A stretch of 64,000 nucleotides of DNA from Vreelandella stevensii S18214 (lineage in GTDB: Bacteria; Pseudomonadota; Gammaproteobacteria; Pseudomonadales; Halomonadaceae). The notes below the pieces were generated by a model that was not told the origin of the DNA, did no database searches, and saw only the letters and a list, made by a program, of their open reading frames with translations. Made by a program: the position numbers and the translations under genes. The DNA is taken from the NCBI RefSeq assembly GCF_000275725.1, contig NZ_AJTS01000049.1, positions 124,001 through 188,000 of the forward strand, written 5' to 3'. Below, piece after piece: positions 10,239-18,913 of this stretch; position 1 is the stretch's first letter; every line of letters begins with the position of its first letter.

Positions 10239-11975
10239 CTATCGGCCACCACCTAGCCAGCGGCGAGACATACGTTCCGCGTGAGCAAGCGTACGGACGA
10301 CCGCCAGTTTGCCTGTTTCACGCTTGATGCCTGCGCGCTTCAGTTTCAACGCCAGGCGTGGCGGCAGCCCCACGAAGATGATCCCTACGCCTTGCTCGCC
10401 CAGCTCTCGGCGCAGTGACGCCAGCGCCACGATGGCGGTGGTGTCCAGGCTGGGCACCTCGTGCATGTCCAGCACGACCATACGAACGTCGGGGTCCACG
10501 GTGCGTAGCGTGGCGATGGCCTTTTCAGCGGCGCCAAAAAACAGCGGGCCACTCATTCTGTAGAGCGCGGCCTCTGGTGGAAAGCACTCCCCTGTAGAGG
10601 GTGAGGCCAGGCGCTGAGTATGAGTCAGTTGAGCCATTCGGCGAATGAACAGGGCGGCTGCCAGCCCGATACCGACCGCCACCGCGATGACCATATCGAA
10701 AATCACCGTCAGCCCGAAGCAGATGAGCAGCACCGCCACATCGCTGGCGGGGGCGCTTTTCAGCGTATGCATGAAGTGGCGCGCCTCGCTCATGTTCCAG
10801 GCAATGATGAACAGCAGCGCCGCCAGAGAGGCCATGGGAACAAACCCCAACAGGCCTGCCAATGCCACCACGGCTAGCAATACCACCAGCGAATGCACCA
10901 CGGCAGCGATAGGTGAAAAGGCACCGCTCTTGACGTTGGTGGCAGTCCGAGCCAAGGCCGCCGTGGCGGTAATGCCACCAAAAAAAGGCACCACCATGTT
11001 GCCCAGACCCTGGCCAATAAGCTCGGCATTGGGATCATGTCGGGTGCGTGTCAAACCATCCGCTACAACGGCACACAGTAGCGACTCGATGGCGGCCAGC
11101 AGCGCGATGGCCAGGGCGGGGCCTAGCAGCGCCTGAATCAAGGCAAAGTCGATCACCAGTGGCTGGCCATCCGCGCCGGGAAAATGCCACGGAGCGCTTA
11201 TGCCTAGGGCGAAAGGGGGAATGCCGTTGCCGTGTTCACCGCCAAGCTCCCAACTGAAGCGAGACGCAATGGTGTCCACTTCTATTCCGCCCCACAGTAA
11301 CAGCGTGGCGGCCAACGTACCGATGGCCAGGCCTGCCAGCGGCGCGGGGATGGGAGTGTGCAAGCGTGGCCAAACCAATAGCACGGCCAGCGTGACCAGT
11401 CCCACGCTGAGCTCTTCCAGCGACAGGCTCGGCAGTGCCTGGCCAATCAACAGCAGGTTGTGCAGGGTACTGTCGCCGAGCGTAATGCCGCTCAAACCCA
11501 GAAAGTCAGGCAGCTGCAGCAGCGCAATCACCACGCCGATGCCCGCTGTAAAGCCCAGAATGACCGGGTAGGGCACGTATTGGATCAGGCTGCCCAGCCT
11601 GGAAAGCCCGAGGGCCACCAGGATGACGCCCGCCATGAACGTGGCAATGAGCAGCCCGCCGAGACCATGGTGAGCGACGATAGGAAAGAGGATGACCACG
11701 AACGCTGCCGTTGGGCCGGAGATATTGAACCGCGACCCTCCGGTCAAGGCAATGATGGCACCGGCGACGATGGCGGTGTAAAGGCCGTGTTGTGGGGGCA
11801 CTCCTGTGGCTACGGCCAAGGCCATGGAGAGGGGCACCGCGACTACGCCGATGGTCAATCCCGCCAGAACATCGCGCTTCAACCGATCCAGCGTATAGCC
11901 TTCACGCCACGCCTGTAACAGAGCACTACCAGGCATCGGGAATACATATCCCGACGTGCGAGCGTCACGAGACAT
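10239..11975 (-). CDS. dauA: SulP-family anion/dicarboxylate transporter with STAS domain, DauA-like
   Basis: This 578-residue inner-membrane transporter has the SulP core of many transmembrane helices (about 30-440), including the N-terminal LAGLTIGVVAVPLSMALAVA and TGGSRFNISGPTAAF signatures. A cytoplasmic STAS domain follows (about 470-565, with VVLDMHEVPSLDTTAIVAL). The length and STAS arrangement match DauA/YchM, which moves succinate and other C4-dicarboxylates, but SulP specificity (sulfate, bicarbonate, dicarboxylate) cannot be read from sequence. GAGGAGG precedes the ATG by about 8 nt. The gene has its own upstream region and appears monocistronic. Confidence 0.8.
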   Translation of the reverse strand: MSRDARTSGYVFPMPGSALLQAWREGYTLDRLKRDVLAGLTIGVVAVPLSMALAVATGVPPQHGLYTAIVAGAIIALTGGSRFNISGPTAAFVVILFPIVAHHGLGGLLIATFMAGVILVALGLSRLGSLIQYVPYPVILGFTAGIGVVIALLQLPDFLGLSGITLGDSTLHNLLLIGQALPSLSLEELSVGLVTLAVLLVWPRLHTPIPAPLAGLAIGTLAATLLLWGGIEVDTIASRFSWELGGEHGNGIPPFALGISAPWHFPGADGQPLVIDFALIQALLGPALAIALLAAIESLLCAVVADGLTRTRHDPNAELIGQGLGNMVVPFFGGITATAALARTATNVKSGAFSPIAAVVHSLVVLLAVVALAGLLGFVPMASLAALLFIIAWNMSEARHFMHTLKSAPASDVAVLLICFGLTVIFDMVIAVAVGIGLAAALFIRRMAQLTHTQRLASPSTGECFPPEAALYRMSGPLFFGAAEKAIATLRTVDPDVRMVVLDMHEVPSLDTTAIVALASLRRELGEQGVGIIFVGLPPRLALKLKRAGIKRETGKLAVVRTLAHAERMSRRWLGGGR

Positions 11976-12079
11976 GGGAAAGCCTCCTCAACGATAAGCC
12001 AAACAAGCTCTTACGCTACGCCTGAGCCTGCGTTCTCACAACAAGGCGTTAGTCTCGACCGTTCGTCTCGAACAGGCAT

Positions 12080-12107
12080 AAAAAAATCCCGGCACGGTGG
12101 CCGGGAT
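12080..12107 (-). terminator. Rho-independent terminator of the BCCT gene
   Basis: Read on the minus strand, ATCCCGGC and GCCGGGAT form a stem and are followed by seven T residues. It lies about 28 bp after the transporter stop codon. Confidence 0.85.
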
Positions 12108-12134
12108 AGAGATTGCAGGGAGAACGTGCTGACG

Positions 12135-14183
12135 CTACATCTGGGCGTCTTCTGGTGGCTCGCCGATGGTGCCGGGCATGGCTTGCACATGGCCCATCTG
12201 CTCCCCGGCCAGGGTCAGGAAGTGCAGGTGGCGTTCGTACTCGGCCACCAGGTCGCCAATCACCTGACCACGGGTATAGCCGTTGAGGTCTTTATCCTGG
12301 CCGCCTTCGGCCAGATAGACATCCAGGCGCACGTAGAAGTCATCGTCTGCCGGGATGAAGCTCGGGGTGCGCATGCGGTGCGGGCAGACCTGATAGACAA
12401 AGCTGGTGGCTTCGCCAAAGTCGACCTGCAGCGTCAAGGTGGGCAGCGACTCGCCTTCCACCTGCTCTTCGGTCACGTTGGCGGTTTGGCCACGGCTTTC
12501 GAGCTCCTGGGCAAACTGGATCATGGCGGGACGAATCGCATGCTCGATGGTGGCCGCTGCCCCAGCACGGTTGGAGGTATCCAGCGCACGGTCCAGGCGC
12601 TCGCGCCAATCGCCGCCAGGCGCACTACCTGCAATCATGCGGCGTGCATCGGCCTTGCTGCCTTCCAGCTTCAAGGCTTTGTAGGTGCCTACCATGATGG
12701 CAAAAATCACCACCGAGAATGGCAGGGCGGTGATCACCACGGCGCTTTGCAGCGCGTTCAGTCCGCCTGCCATCAGCAGTGCCACGGTAATCAGGCCGAT
12801 CACGGCCGACCAGAAAATGCGCAGCTTCACCGGGGCATCATGGTTCACGTCGCTCAGAATCGAGGTGAAGTTGGCCAGTACCAGGGCGCCGGAGTCGGCG
12901 GAGGTAATGAAGAACACAATGCCCAGCACGGTGACCACGGCGGCAGTGATACCGACGTAGGGGTAGTACTCCAGCAGCGTGTAGAGCGTGGTTTGCGGCG
13001 AGTTCAACGCCTGTTCGCCCAGCTCGACGACGCCTTGATTGGCGACCAGCTCGATACCGCTGTTACCGAAAATGGACATCCACACCATCATGAACGACAG
13101 CGGAATGAACAGCGCACCGGCGACGAATTGGCGAATGGTGCGGCCACGAGAAATACGCGCCAGGAACAGGCCCACGAAAGGCGTCCAGGCAATCCACCAG
13201 CCCCAGAAGAAAATGGTCCACCACATTTTCCACTCTTGGGCGCCTTCGTCGGCAAACGCATAGGTATCGAAGCTGGCAGTGACAAACCCGGAGAGATAGT
13301 CACCGGCGTTGTTCACCACTTTGTCGAGCAGGGTCAGGGTATCGCCGGAAAACAGCACGAACAGCATCAGCGCCAGCGCCAATAGCATGTTGAACTCGGA
13401 GAGGCGGCGAATGCCCTTCTCGACCCCGGTCACCACGGAAATGGTGGCCAGCACCACGACCAAGCCAATCAGGATGATCTGTACCGTCAACGTCTCGGGA
13501 ACGTCGAACATGTAGTTGAGGCCGTAATTGAGCTGCAGAACGCCAATCCCAAGGCTGGTGGCGATACCGAACACGGTGGAAATGACCGCCGTGATATCCA
13601 CGGCATTACCGATGGGACCGTGGATGCGCTTGCCCAGCAGTGGGTAGAGGGCGCTGCGGATCGCCAGTGGCAAGCGGTGGCGGTAGCTGAAGTAGGCGAG
13701 TGCCATGCCCATCAGCACGTAGAGCCCCCATCCCGAAAGCCCCCAGTGCAGGTAAGTCTGAACGACAGCGTTGCGCATGGCCTCTTGGCTTTCAGGCGTC
13801 AGGTCCGGCGGGGCCAGGTAGTGGGCCACCGGCTCTGCCACGCTGAAAAACAACAGGTCAATGCCAATGCCGGCGGCAAACAGCATGGCGGACCAGGAGA
13901 GCAGCGAGAACTCCGGGCGTGAATGGTCCGGGCCCAGGCGTATGCTGCCGAAGCGCGACATGCCGATCAGTACCACGAACACCAGGTAGGCGACGATGGC
14001 GAGCATGTAGTACCAGCCGAAGGTGGTGCTGACCCAGGCCAGGCCCGCGTCGAAGAAAGCGCCTGCCTGCTCGGTAAACAGCATGGTCATCACCAGAAAG
14101 ATGAGTATACCGGCGACGCTGCCGTGGAACACCACGGGGTTGAGTCGATCCCGCGAGGGGAGGGTCGAGTTGTCTTTCGCCAT
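12135..14183 (-). CDS. betT: BCCT-family choline/betaine transporter, BetT-like
   Basis: This 682-residue transporter has about 12 hydrophobic helices and the tryptophan-rich BCCT signature MWWTIFFWGWWIAWTPFVG in the eighth helix, followed by ISRGRTIR. A long hydrophilic C-terminal domain of about 170 residues follows helix 12, as in long-tailed osmoregulated BetT proteins, where the tail senses osmotic state. It probably imports choline or glycine betaine as an osmoprotectant, fitting a halophile. No betaine synthesis genes are adjacent. A TGAACGTTCA palindrome 48 bp upstream of the start may be an operator. The exact substrate is not resolved. Confidence 0.85.
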   Translation of the reverse strand: MAKDNSTLPSRDRLNPVVFHGSVAGILIFLVMTMLFTEQAGAFFDAGLAWVSTTFGWYYMLAIVAYLVFVVLIGMSRFGSIRLGPDHSRPEFSLLSWSAMLFAAGIGIDLLFFSVAEPVAHYLAPPDLTPESQEAMRNAVVQTYLHWGLSGWGLYVLMGMALAYFSYRHRLPLAIRSALYPLLGKRIHGPIGNAVDITAVISTVFGIATSLGIGVLQLNYGLNYMFDVPETLTVQIILIGLVVVLATISVVTGVEKGIRRLSEFNMLLALALMLFVLFSGDTLTLLDKVVNNAGDYLSGFVTASFDTYAFADEGAQEWKMWWTIFFWGWWIAWTPFVGLFLARISRGRTIRQFVAGALFIPLSFMMVWMSIFGNSGIELVANQGVVELGEQALNSPQTTLYTLLEYYPYVGITAAVVTVLGIVFFITSADSGALVLANFTSILSDVNHDAPVKLRIFWSAVIGLITVALLMAGGLNALQSAVVITALPFSVVIFAIMVGTYKALKLEGSKADARRMIAGSAPGGDWRERLDRALDTSNRAGAAATIEHAIRPAMIQFAQELESRGQTANVTEEQVEGESLPTLTLQVDFGEATSFVYQVCPHRMRTPSFIPADDDFYVRLDVYLAEGGQDKDLNGYTRGQVIGDLVAEYERHLHFLTLAGEQMGHVQAMPGTIGEPPEDAQM

Positions 14184-14230
14184 GGAGGCGGACTCCTGTT
14201 GTTAAGACAAGGGGAAGAATTATTTTTGAA

Positions 14231-14240
14231 TGAACGTTCA
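14231..14240. promoter_or_regulatory. Palindromic operator candidate upstream of the BCCT gene (BetI-like)
   Basis: TGAACGTTCA is a perfect 10-bp palindrome set in AT-rich flanks and placed 48 bp before the transporter ATG. TetR-family BetI repressors bind sites containing similar TGAACG half-sites upstream of betT genes. No betI gene is present in the window, so the assignment is an inference. Confidence 0.4.
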
Positions 14241-14317
14241 AATAAAATACGCGGTTTGCTACGCCAGTTCAAGTGACGAACCACTCACGTAAAATGAACG
14301 AAACAGGAGTATAGATA

Positions 14318-14348
14318 GCCCTGCGCCCAGCAGAGCTGGGCGCAGGGC
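14318..14348. terminator. Strong 14-bp hairpin between the Spy-like and BCCT genes
   Basis: The two perfectly complementary 14-nt arms GCCCTGCGCCCAGC and GCTGGGCGCAGGGC enclose an AGA loop. It lies about 25 bp after the stop of the minus-strand Spy-like gene. No T-run is present in either direction, but the position suggests transcript-end formation. Confidence 0.65.
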
Positions 14349-14373
14349 GGTAGGACGAACGTTAAATCAACGC

Positions 14374-14760
14374 TTATTCAGCATTGGCCTGATCACCGTG
14401 GCGGCCACCACGCTTGCCGTGCTCCTGACGGTATTCGGCGTGCACGTCGTGCATGGCATCCCGCAGTGCCTGCTGCTCTTCATCTGACAGAATTTCTGCA
14501 ACGCGGGCCTGATGCTCCTCACGCAGCGCCATGACCGCTTCACGATGCTCGGCATGGGCCTGATTCAGCGCGGTTTGCTGCTCTTCGCTCAGCTCGGCGC
14601 GCTGGTAAACTTCCTGGCGGCGCTCTTCCATGCGCTCATGCATGGCTTCACGGTCCATGCCACGGTGCTCATGATGGTCGGCTTGCGCGGTGAACGCCAG
14701 GGGCATCAGGGCAATGGCCAGAAGGGCGGGAGCAAAACGTTGGCTAAGAGACATTTTCAT
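14374..14760 (-). CDS. Periplasmic Spy/CpxP-like Glu/His-rich helical protein
   Basis: This 128-residue protein has a signal peptide (basic start, hydrophobic core ALLAIALMPLAF, cut after AQA). The mature part is charged and helical, rich in Glu, His and Arg, with an L-S-E-E-Q-Q-x-A-L motif twice (near residues 56 and 92). This recalls the L-T-x-x-Q repeats of Spy and CpxP, periplasmic chaperones induced by envelope stress. The terminal HGKRGGRHGDQ could bind metal. ATG at 14760 has GAGG 7 nt upstream; the more distal ATG at 14772 would place that site inside the coding region. It appears to be a single-gene unit. Confidence 0.65.
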   Translation of the reverse strand: MKMSLSQRFAPALLAIALMPLAFTAQADHHEHRGMDREAMHERMEERRQEVYQRAELSEEQQTALNQAHAEHREAVMALREEHQARVAEILSDEEQQALRDAMHDVHAEYRQEHGKRGGRHGDQANAE

Positions 14761-14918
14761 GGCATACCTCATGGGTCATTAATGGGCTAATGTTGACCAT
14801 GGCAGTATCCAGGGGCTTGGTGTAAATCGGTTGCAGGAAGTGTGCAACAACCGTGGTCTTATGCGGAGGGGCAAGGATCACGCCACAGGGTGAGGGGAAC
14901 AGGCAACAGGAGAACACC

Positions 14919-15851
14919 ATGCCAGAACTTGGATTCATTGGCCGCTATGTGCGCCTGGGCGCGTTGGTAGCGCTGCTCAGTGGCTGTGGCGCCACCCATC
15001 AGGCCAGCCAGGGTGAACCGGCCATCGAACGCCAGGGCCTGCGGGAGGCGCTGCCGTTTACGGCGCTGGTCCAGCAGCGCTATACCCCGGACGACTGGCC
15101 CGAGCCGCTGGTGGCCGATGTGCTGCTCCCTCGCACCGAAGGCACGGGCCTGCGTCCGGCCGCCCTGCTGGTGCATGGGGGAGGTTGGCGTAACCGCAGC
15201 CGTGACGACATGGCAGGCATTGCCCGGCAGCTGGCTGAACAGGGCTATGTCACCGTCAATATCGAACACCGCTTCGTACCGGAATATCGTTTCCCCGCCC
15301 AGCTGCACGACTTGCAGCAGGCCATGGCCTGGCTGCATCGCCATGCCGACGAGTGGCAAGTGGATACGAACCGCATTGTCGGCGTGGGCTTTTCCTCAGG
15401 GGCCCACCTGGTGAGCCTGTTGGCGCTGGCGGGCAGTGAAGGCCCCTTGGCAGACCCCTACGGCGGCGAGCATGCCCGGCTTGCGGCGGTGCTGGCCGGT
15501 GGTTTACCCAGCGACTTGCTGAAGTTCAACGATGGGCGGCTGGTGGTGGACTTCATTGGTGGTACGCGCGCTGAGAAGCGTGACGCGTATGCCCTGGCAT
15601 CGCCCGCGCGGCAAATCACTCCTCAAGCACCTCCCTTCTTCTTGTTTCACGGCCGCTGGGATCGGCTCGTGCCCGTCGATCACGCCACCGATTTTTATGC
15701 CGCGCTTCAGGCGCAAGGTACGCCCAGCGAGCTGTATCTTCAGCGTGGCCGAGGCCATTTCGCCAGCTTCCTGCTGCGCGGCAGTGCCATCGAGGCAGGC
15801 ATTGCGTTTCTGAATCAGCAGGTCCAGTCGGAGGGTAGGCGCGGGGACTAG
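14919..15851 (+). CDS. Lipoprotein alpha/beta hydrolase (esterase-like)
   Basis: This 310-residue protein has a lipoprotein signal with lipobox LLSGC near residue 21. The alpha/beta-hydrolase core has the oxyanion motif LLVHGGGWRN, the nucleophile elbow GVGFSSGAH (Ser in G-F-S-S-G), an Asp in FHGRWDRLVPVDH and a late His in GRGHFAS, giving a complete triad. It resembles carboxylesterases of the acetyl-esterase/BD-FAE type. CAGGAG lies 6 nt before the ATG at 14919. It ends in the codons for EGRRGD and TAG. A near copy of this tail recurs at 18771, beyond the next two genes. Confidence 0.8.
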   Translation: MPELGFIGRYVRLGALVALLSGCGATHQASQGEPAIERQGLREALPFTALVQQRYTPDDWPEPLVADVLLPRTEGTGLRPAALLVHGGGWRNRSRDDMAGIARQLAEQGYVTVNIEHRFVPEYRFPAQLHDLQQAMAWLHRHADEWQVDTNRIVGVGFSSGAHLVSLLALAGSEGPLADPYGGEHARLAAVLAGGLPSDLLKFNDGRLVVDFIGGTRAEKRDAYALASPARQITPQAPPFFLFHGRWDRLVPVDHATDFYAALQAQGTPSELYLQRGRGHFASFLLRGSAIEAGIAFLNQQVQSEGRRGD

Positions 15852-15873
15852 ATGTTAGAGGGTTGTGTGAGGG
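15831..15873 (+). repeat. Hydrolase-tail repeat, copy 1 (intact gene end)
   Basis: These 43 bases span the last codons and stop of the hydrolase gene. They match 18771-18813 at 36 of 43 positions, including a 16-base identical core AGGCGCGGGGACTAGA. The two copies bracket the fadD-BASS gene pair. Confidence 0.75.
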
Positions 15874-15881
15874 CCGAACTG

Positions 15882-15918
15882 ACGGGGCCAGTGCGTCTTG
15901 CGCTTGGCCCGTTTTTTT
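15882..15918 (+). terminator. Rho-independent terminator after the hydrolase gene
   Basis: An ACGGGGCCA-rich arm pairs with CGCTTGGCCCGT and is followed by seven T residues. It separates the hydrolase from the fadD-BASS pair. Confidence 0.85.
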
Positions 15919-16075
15919 ATTTGACGCCCCGCCTGGCGAAAGCAAAAATTAAAACGGTTGACTTAAACTCAGCGGCTGCGTTATTCCATGGAGAGCCTGT
16001 GCGGTAGAAAAACATGTAGAAAGCTAATAAAAACAATGGCCCCTTCATGAAAGGGCCCCAACGAAGAGAATGTGC

Positions 16076-17827
16076 ATGTCAAATGATCACTTCTATGACA
16101 GCGCGCCGTGGGCACATCTTTATGGCACCAGCCATCACGCAATAGGTGACCAGCCGCAGCCGCGCTTTGCCAGTATTCCCGCGATGGTCACTGCGGCAGC
16201 CCAACAGTATGGCTCCCTCACCGCGTTCACCACCTGCATGCCCAACGGCATGAATGGCACGCTTGCTTATCGGCAGACGGACACTCTCTCCGATGCGTTT
16301 GCGGTTTACCTGCGTGAAATCCTGGGACTTGCCAAAGGCGACCGCGTTGCGGTGCAAATGCCCAACTGTCTCGCGCTTCCGGTGGCCATTTTCGGCGTTT
16401 TGAAAGCGGGCTGTGTGCTGGTGAACGTCAATCCGCTCTATACGCGTCGAGAAATGGAGCATCAGTTCAACGATGCTGGCGTCAAGGCGCTTGTCATCAT
16501 GGATATGTTTGCCGACAAGCTGGAGGACGTGCTCCCCAACACTGGCATTCAGCACGTCGTACTCACTTCGCTTTCACAATGGTTTTCACCAGTCGTACGC
16601 ACGGTATTGGATGCCGTACTGAAATATTGGAACAAAGCCATCCCCCAACACTCGCTGAACGCCGTGACGTTGAGCCAGGCCATTCAAACGGGCAGTGCAC
16701 GGCAAGCCGAACAAGGCATTGACGTGGCGCGCTACTGGCAGGCTATCGCGCGTGAAGACACCGCGCTGTTGCAGTACACCGGCGGCACCACCGGTGTCAG
16801 TAAAGGGGCAGAGTTGACGCACGGCAATCTGCTGAGCAATTTAGAACAGGTCGATCTGGTGGTTGGCAGCCACATAGAGGTTGGCAAAGAGTGCGTTCTC
16901 ACCGCACTACCCATCTACCATATTTTCGCGTTCACGGTGAACCTGCTGGCGTTCTACAGCAAAGGGGCGCACAACGTGCTCGTGCCCAGCCCGCGGCCTA
17001 TTCAGAACTGCCAGCGCGCTTTTGATAACTACCCGATCTCCTGGATTTCAGGCGTCAATACGCTGTTCAACGCGCTGCTCAACGAAGAGTGGTTCACCGT
17101 GTACCCGCCTAAAAACATGAAAGTGGCGATGGCGGGCGGCACCGCGCTACATAAATCCGTCGCTGAGCGCTGGCGCGCGGTGGTCGGCACACCGATTGCC
17201 GAAGGCTACGGGCTAACAGAAAGCTCTCCGGTGATCTGCTTCAACCCGATTGGGCATGAGCGTGCTAACAGCATCGGCATTCCCGCGCCGTTTACTCAGG
17301 TGCGCATCGTCGATGAACAGGGCGTGACGGTTGCCCCGGGCGAGCCTGGCGAGATTATCGCGCGCGGCCCACAAATCATGAAAGGTTACTGGAACAACCC
17401 GGAAGAGACCGCCAAAACGTTAAAAGGTGGCTGGCTTTACACCGGCGATGTGGGAACCATGTCAGAGGATGGTCACTTTCAAATCGTCGACCGTAAAAAA
17501 GATATGATTCTGGTCAGTGGATTTAACGTTTACCCCAACGAAGTAGAAGACAGCATTGCGCGCTTACCTCAAGTGCAAGAGTCCGCCGTCATTGGTGTCC
17601 CCGACGATCAGACAGGCGAAGCGGTTCACGCCTACGTCGTGCTGCGTGAACAGGGGCTAAGCGCCAAGGACGTTATCCGGCACTGTAAAACAGAGCTTGC
17701 CGCCTACAAGGTTCCCAAAAAAGTGGTGTTCTGGGATGAGCTGCCCAAAACCCCTGTTGGCAAGGTGCTGCGCAAAGAAGTGCGTGCCATCGTGCAGGGC
17801 ACTCACGCCGAGACTAAACAACAATAA
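16076..17827 (+). CDS. fadD: Long-chain fatty-acid-CoA ligase, FadD-like
   Basis: This 583-residue adenylate-forming enzyme has the AMP-binding P-loop YTGGTTGVSKGAELTH, the GYGLTESSPV motif, YTGDVG and the C-terminal hinge DRKKDMILVSGFNVYPNEVE with the catalytic Lys near PKTPVGKVLRKE. The length and motifs fit FadD acyl-CoA synthetases, which activate imported fatty acids in the cytoplasm. ATG at 16076 has GAAGAG 7 nt upstream and is preferred over ATG at 16070. It is co-directional with a BASS-family transporter gene 35 bp downstream, suggesting that the transporter imports a carboxylic acid that this enzyme activates. By eye its codons are slightly more AT-rich than those of its neighbours. 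Confidence 0.88.
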   Translation: MSNDHFYDSAPWAHLYGTSHHAIGDQPQPRFASIPAMVTAAAQQYGSLTAFTTCMPNGMNGTLAYRQTDTLSDAFAVYLREILGLAKGDRVAVQMPNCLALPVAIFGVLKAGCVLVNVNPLYTRREMEHQFNDAGVKALVIMDMFADKLEDVLPNTGIQHVVLTSLSQWFSPVVRTVLDAVLKYWNKAIPQHSLNAVTLSQAIQTGSARQAEQGIDVARYWQAIAREDTALLQYTGGTTGVSKGAELTHGNLLSNLEQVDLVVGSHIEVGKECVLTALPIYHIFAFTVNLLAFYSKGAHNVLVPSPRPIQNCQRAFDNYPISWISGVNTLFNALLNEEWFTVYPPKNMKVAMAGGTALHKSVAERWRAVVGTPIAEGYGLTESSPVICFNPIGHERANSIGIPAPFTQVRIVDEQGVTVAPGEPGEIIARGPQIMKGYWNNPEETAKTLKGGWLYTGDVGTMSEDGHFQIVDRKKDMILVSGFNVYPNEVEDSIARLPQVQESAVIGVPDDQTGEAVHAYVVLREQGLSAKDVIRHCKTELAAYKVPKKVVFWDELPKTPVGKVLRKEVRAIVQGTHAETKQQ

Positions 17828-17862
17828 CCGCAAACAGCGGCAGGCTACGGAGTTACAGCACT

Positions 17863-18759
17863 ATGCTAAGCCCATTGGAAGAAAGCTTACTGTCGATCAT
17901 GATGGTGATCATCATGTTCGGCATGGGGGCATCGCTCACCTTCAAGGACTTCAAACTCTCCATGCGCCACCCCCAGGCCATTGGGGTTGGCTTTTCATCG
18001 CAGTATCTGCTGATGCCTTTTATCGCCTTTGCCCTGGCGCGCCTTCTCGACCTGTCGGTTGAACATACGGTAGGGCTAGTGCTGATGGGGTGCATGCCGG
18101 GCGGCACGACCTCCAATATTTTTGCCTACTTCTCACGAAGCCTGCTCAGCCTCAGCATCATGATGACCATCTGCTCCACGCTGGCGGGCTTTGTTCTGGT
18201 GCCGCTGTGGATGGCGTTTTATACCCAGGGGATCGATGACGCCTTCCGCATACCGCCCGACCAAATTGGCCGCCTGCTGTTCGTACTGCTGATTCCAACG
18301 CTGTTGGGCATGTGGATACGCCGTAAAAATGCCAACCTTGGCGCCGTCATTGAGCTGGTAGGCGGCGTGTTGGGGGCTATCGTGATCGTGTTTCTGGTGG
18401 TGACGTGGGCACCGCGCAACTGGCGCTTGCTGATGGAGACCAGTTGGCAGGTATATGCAGCGGTGATTCTGCTCGGTTTGGTGGGTTTTCTGTTCGGTTA
18501 TTTATTCTCCCGCGTGCTCAAACTCAACCCGCAAAAAGCCCGCACGGTATCTCTTGAAACGGGGATTCAAAACGGCCCGCTGGCCGCATTGATCGTCATC
18601 ATGACGTTCAGTGGCGAAACACAGCAGCTGATTCTGCTCATACCCGTCATGTATTCGCTGTTTATCGTGCTGAATTCCACAGCCGTAGCGGTGTTTTACC
18701 GCAAGCTAACGAAAAAGGAGGAATTGGCCCGCGATCAAGCCAAGGTCGAACCTTCGTAG
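17863..18759 (+). CDS. Bile acid:sodium symporter (BASS) family transporter
   Basis: This 298-residue membrane protein has about nine hydrophobic helices and the BASS hallmarks GMGASLTFKDF near the start, LVLMGCMPGGTTSNIFAYFS, and SLETGIQNGPLAALI in the second half. BASS members import organic anions such as bile acids, pyruvate or pantoate with sodium. A steroid or aromatic acid substrate is plausible because the upstream gene encodes an acyl-CoA ligase, but that is inference. It starts 35 bp after fadD, so the two are probably co-transcribed. The sequence immediately after its stop contains the second hydrolase-tail copy. Confidence 0.85.
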   Translation: MLSPLEESLLSIMMVIIMFGMGASLTFKDFKLSMRHPQAIGVGFSSQYLLMPFIAFALARLLDLSVEHTVGLVLMGCMPGGTTSNIFAYFSRSLLSLSIMMTICSTLAGFVLVPLWMAFYTQGIDDAFRIPPDQIGRLLFVLLIPTLLGMWIRRKNANLGAVIELVGGVLGAIVIVFLVVTWAPRNWRLLMETSWQVYAAVILLGLVGFLFGYLFSRVLKLNPQKARTVSLETGIQNGPLAALIVIMTFSGETQQLILLIPVMYSLFIVLNSTAVAVFYRKLTKKEELARDQAKVEPS

Positions 18760-18770
18760 GTCGGTCGGAA

Positions 18771-18813
18771 GGTTCAGCCGGAGGGCAGGCGCGGGGACTA
18801 GACTTTAGTTGGT
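18771..18813 (+). repeat. Hydrolase-tail repeat, copy 2 (remnant)
   Basis: This 43-base stretch after the BASS gene matches the 3' end of the upstream lipoprotein hydrolase gene. Read in the corresponding frame it encodes VQPEGRRGD and TAG, against VQSEGRRGD and TAG in the intact gene. Two of the three coding differences fall at silent third positions. No further hydrolase homology is seen upstream of it. Confidence 0.7.
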
Positions 18814-18913
18814 TTTGATCCCCGTGCAAGGTTGATGACAGTTTCGTGGGATAGCGTTGTTCTCTACAGGCAGCCGCCTGATTCTAATAACACGCACAAC
18901 AAGAGACATCGCT

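Noticed and set aside
12126-13385. Plus-strand open frame of about 420 codons across the BCCT gene
   Set aside because: It is a shadow of the transporter on the minus strand; composition is His/Gln/Gly-rich and there is no ribosome site.
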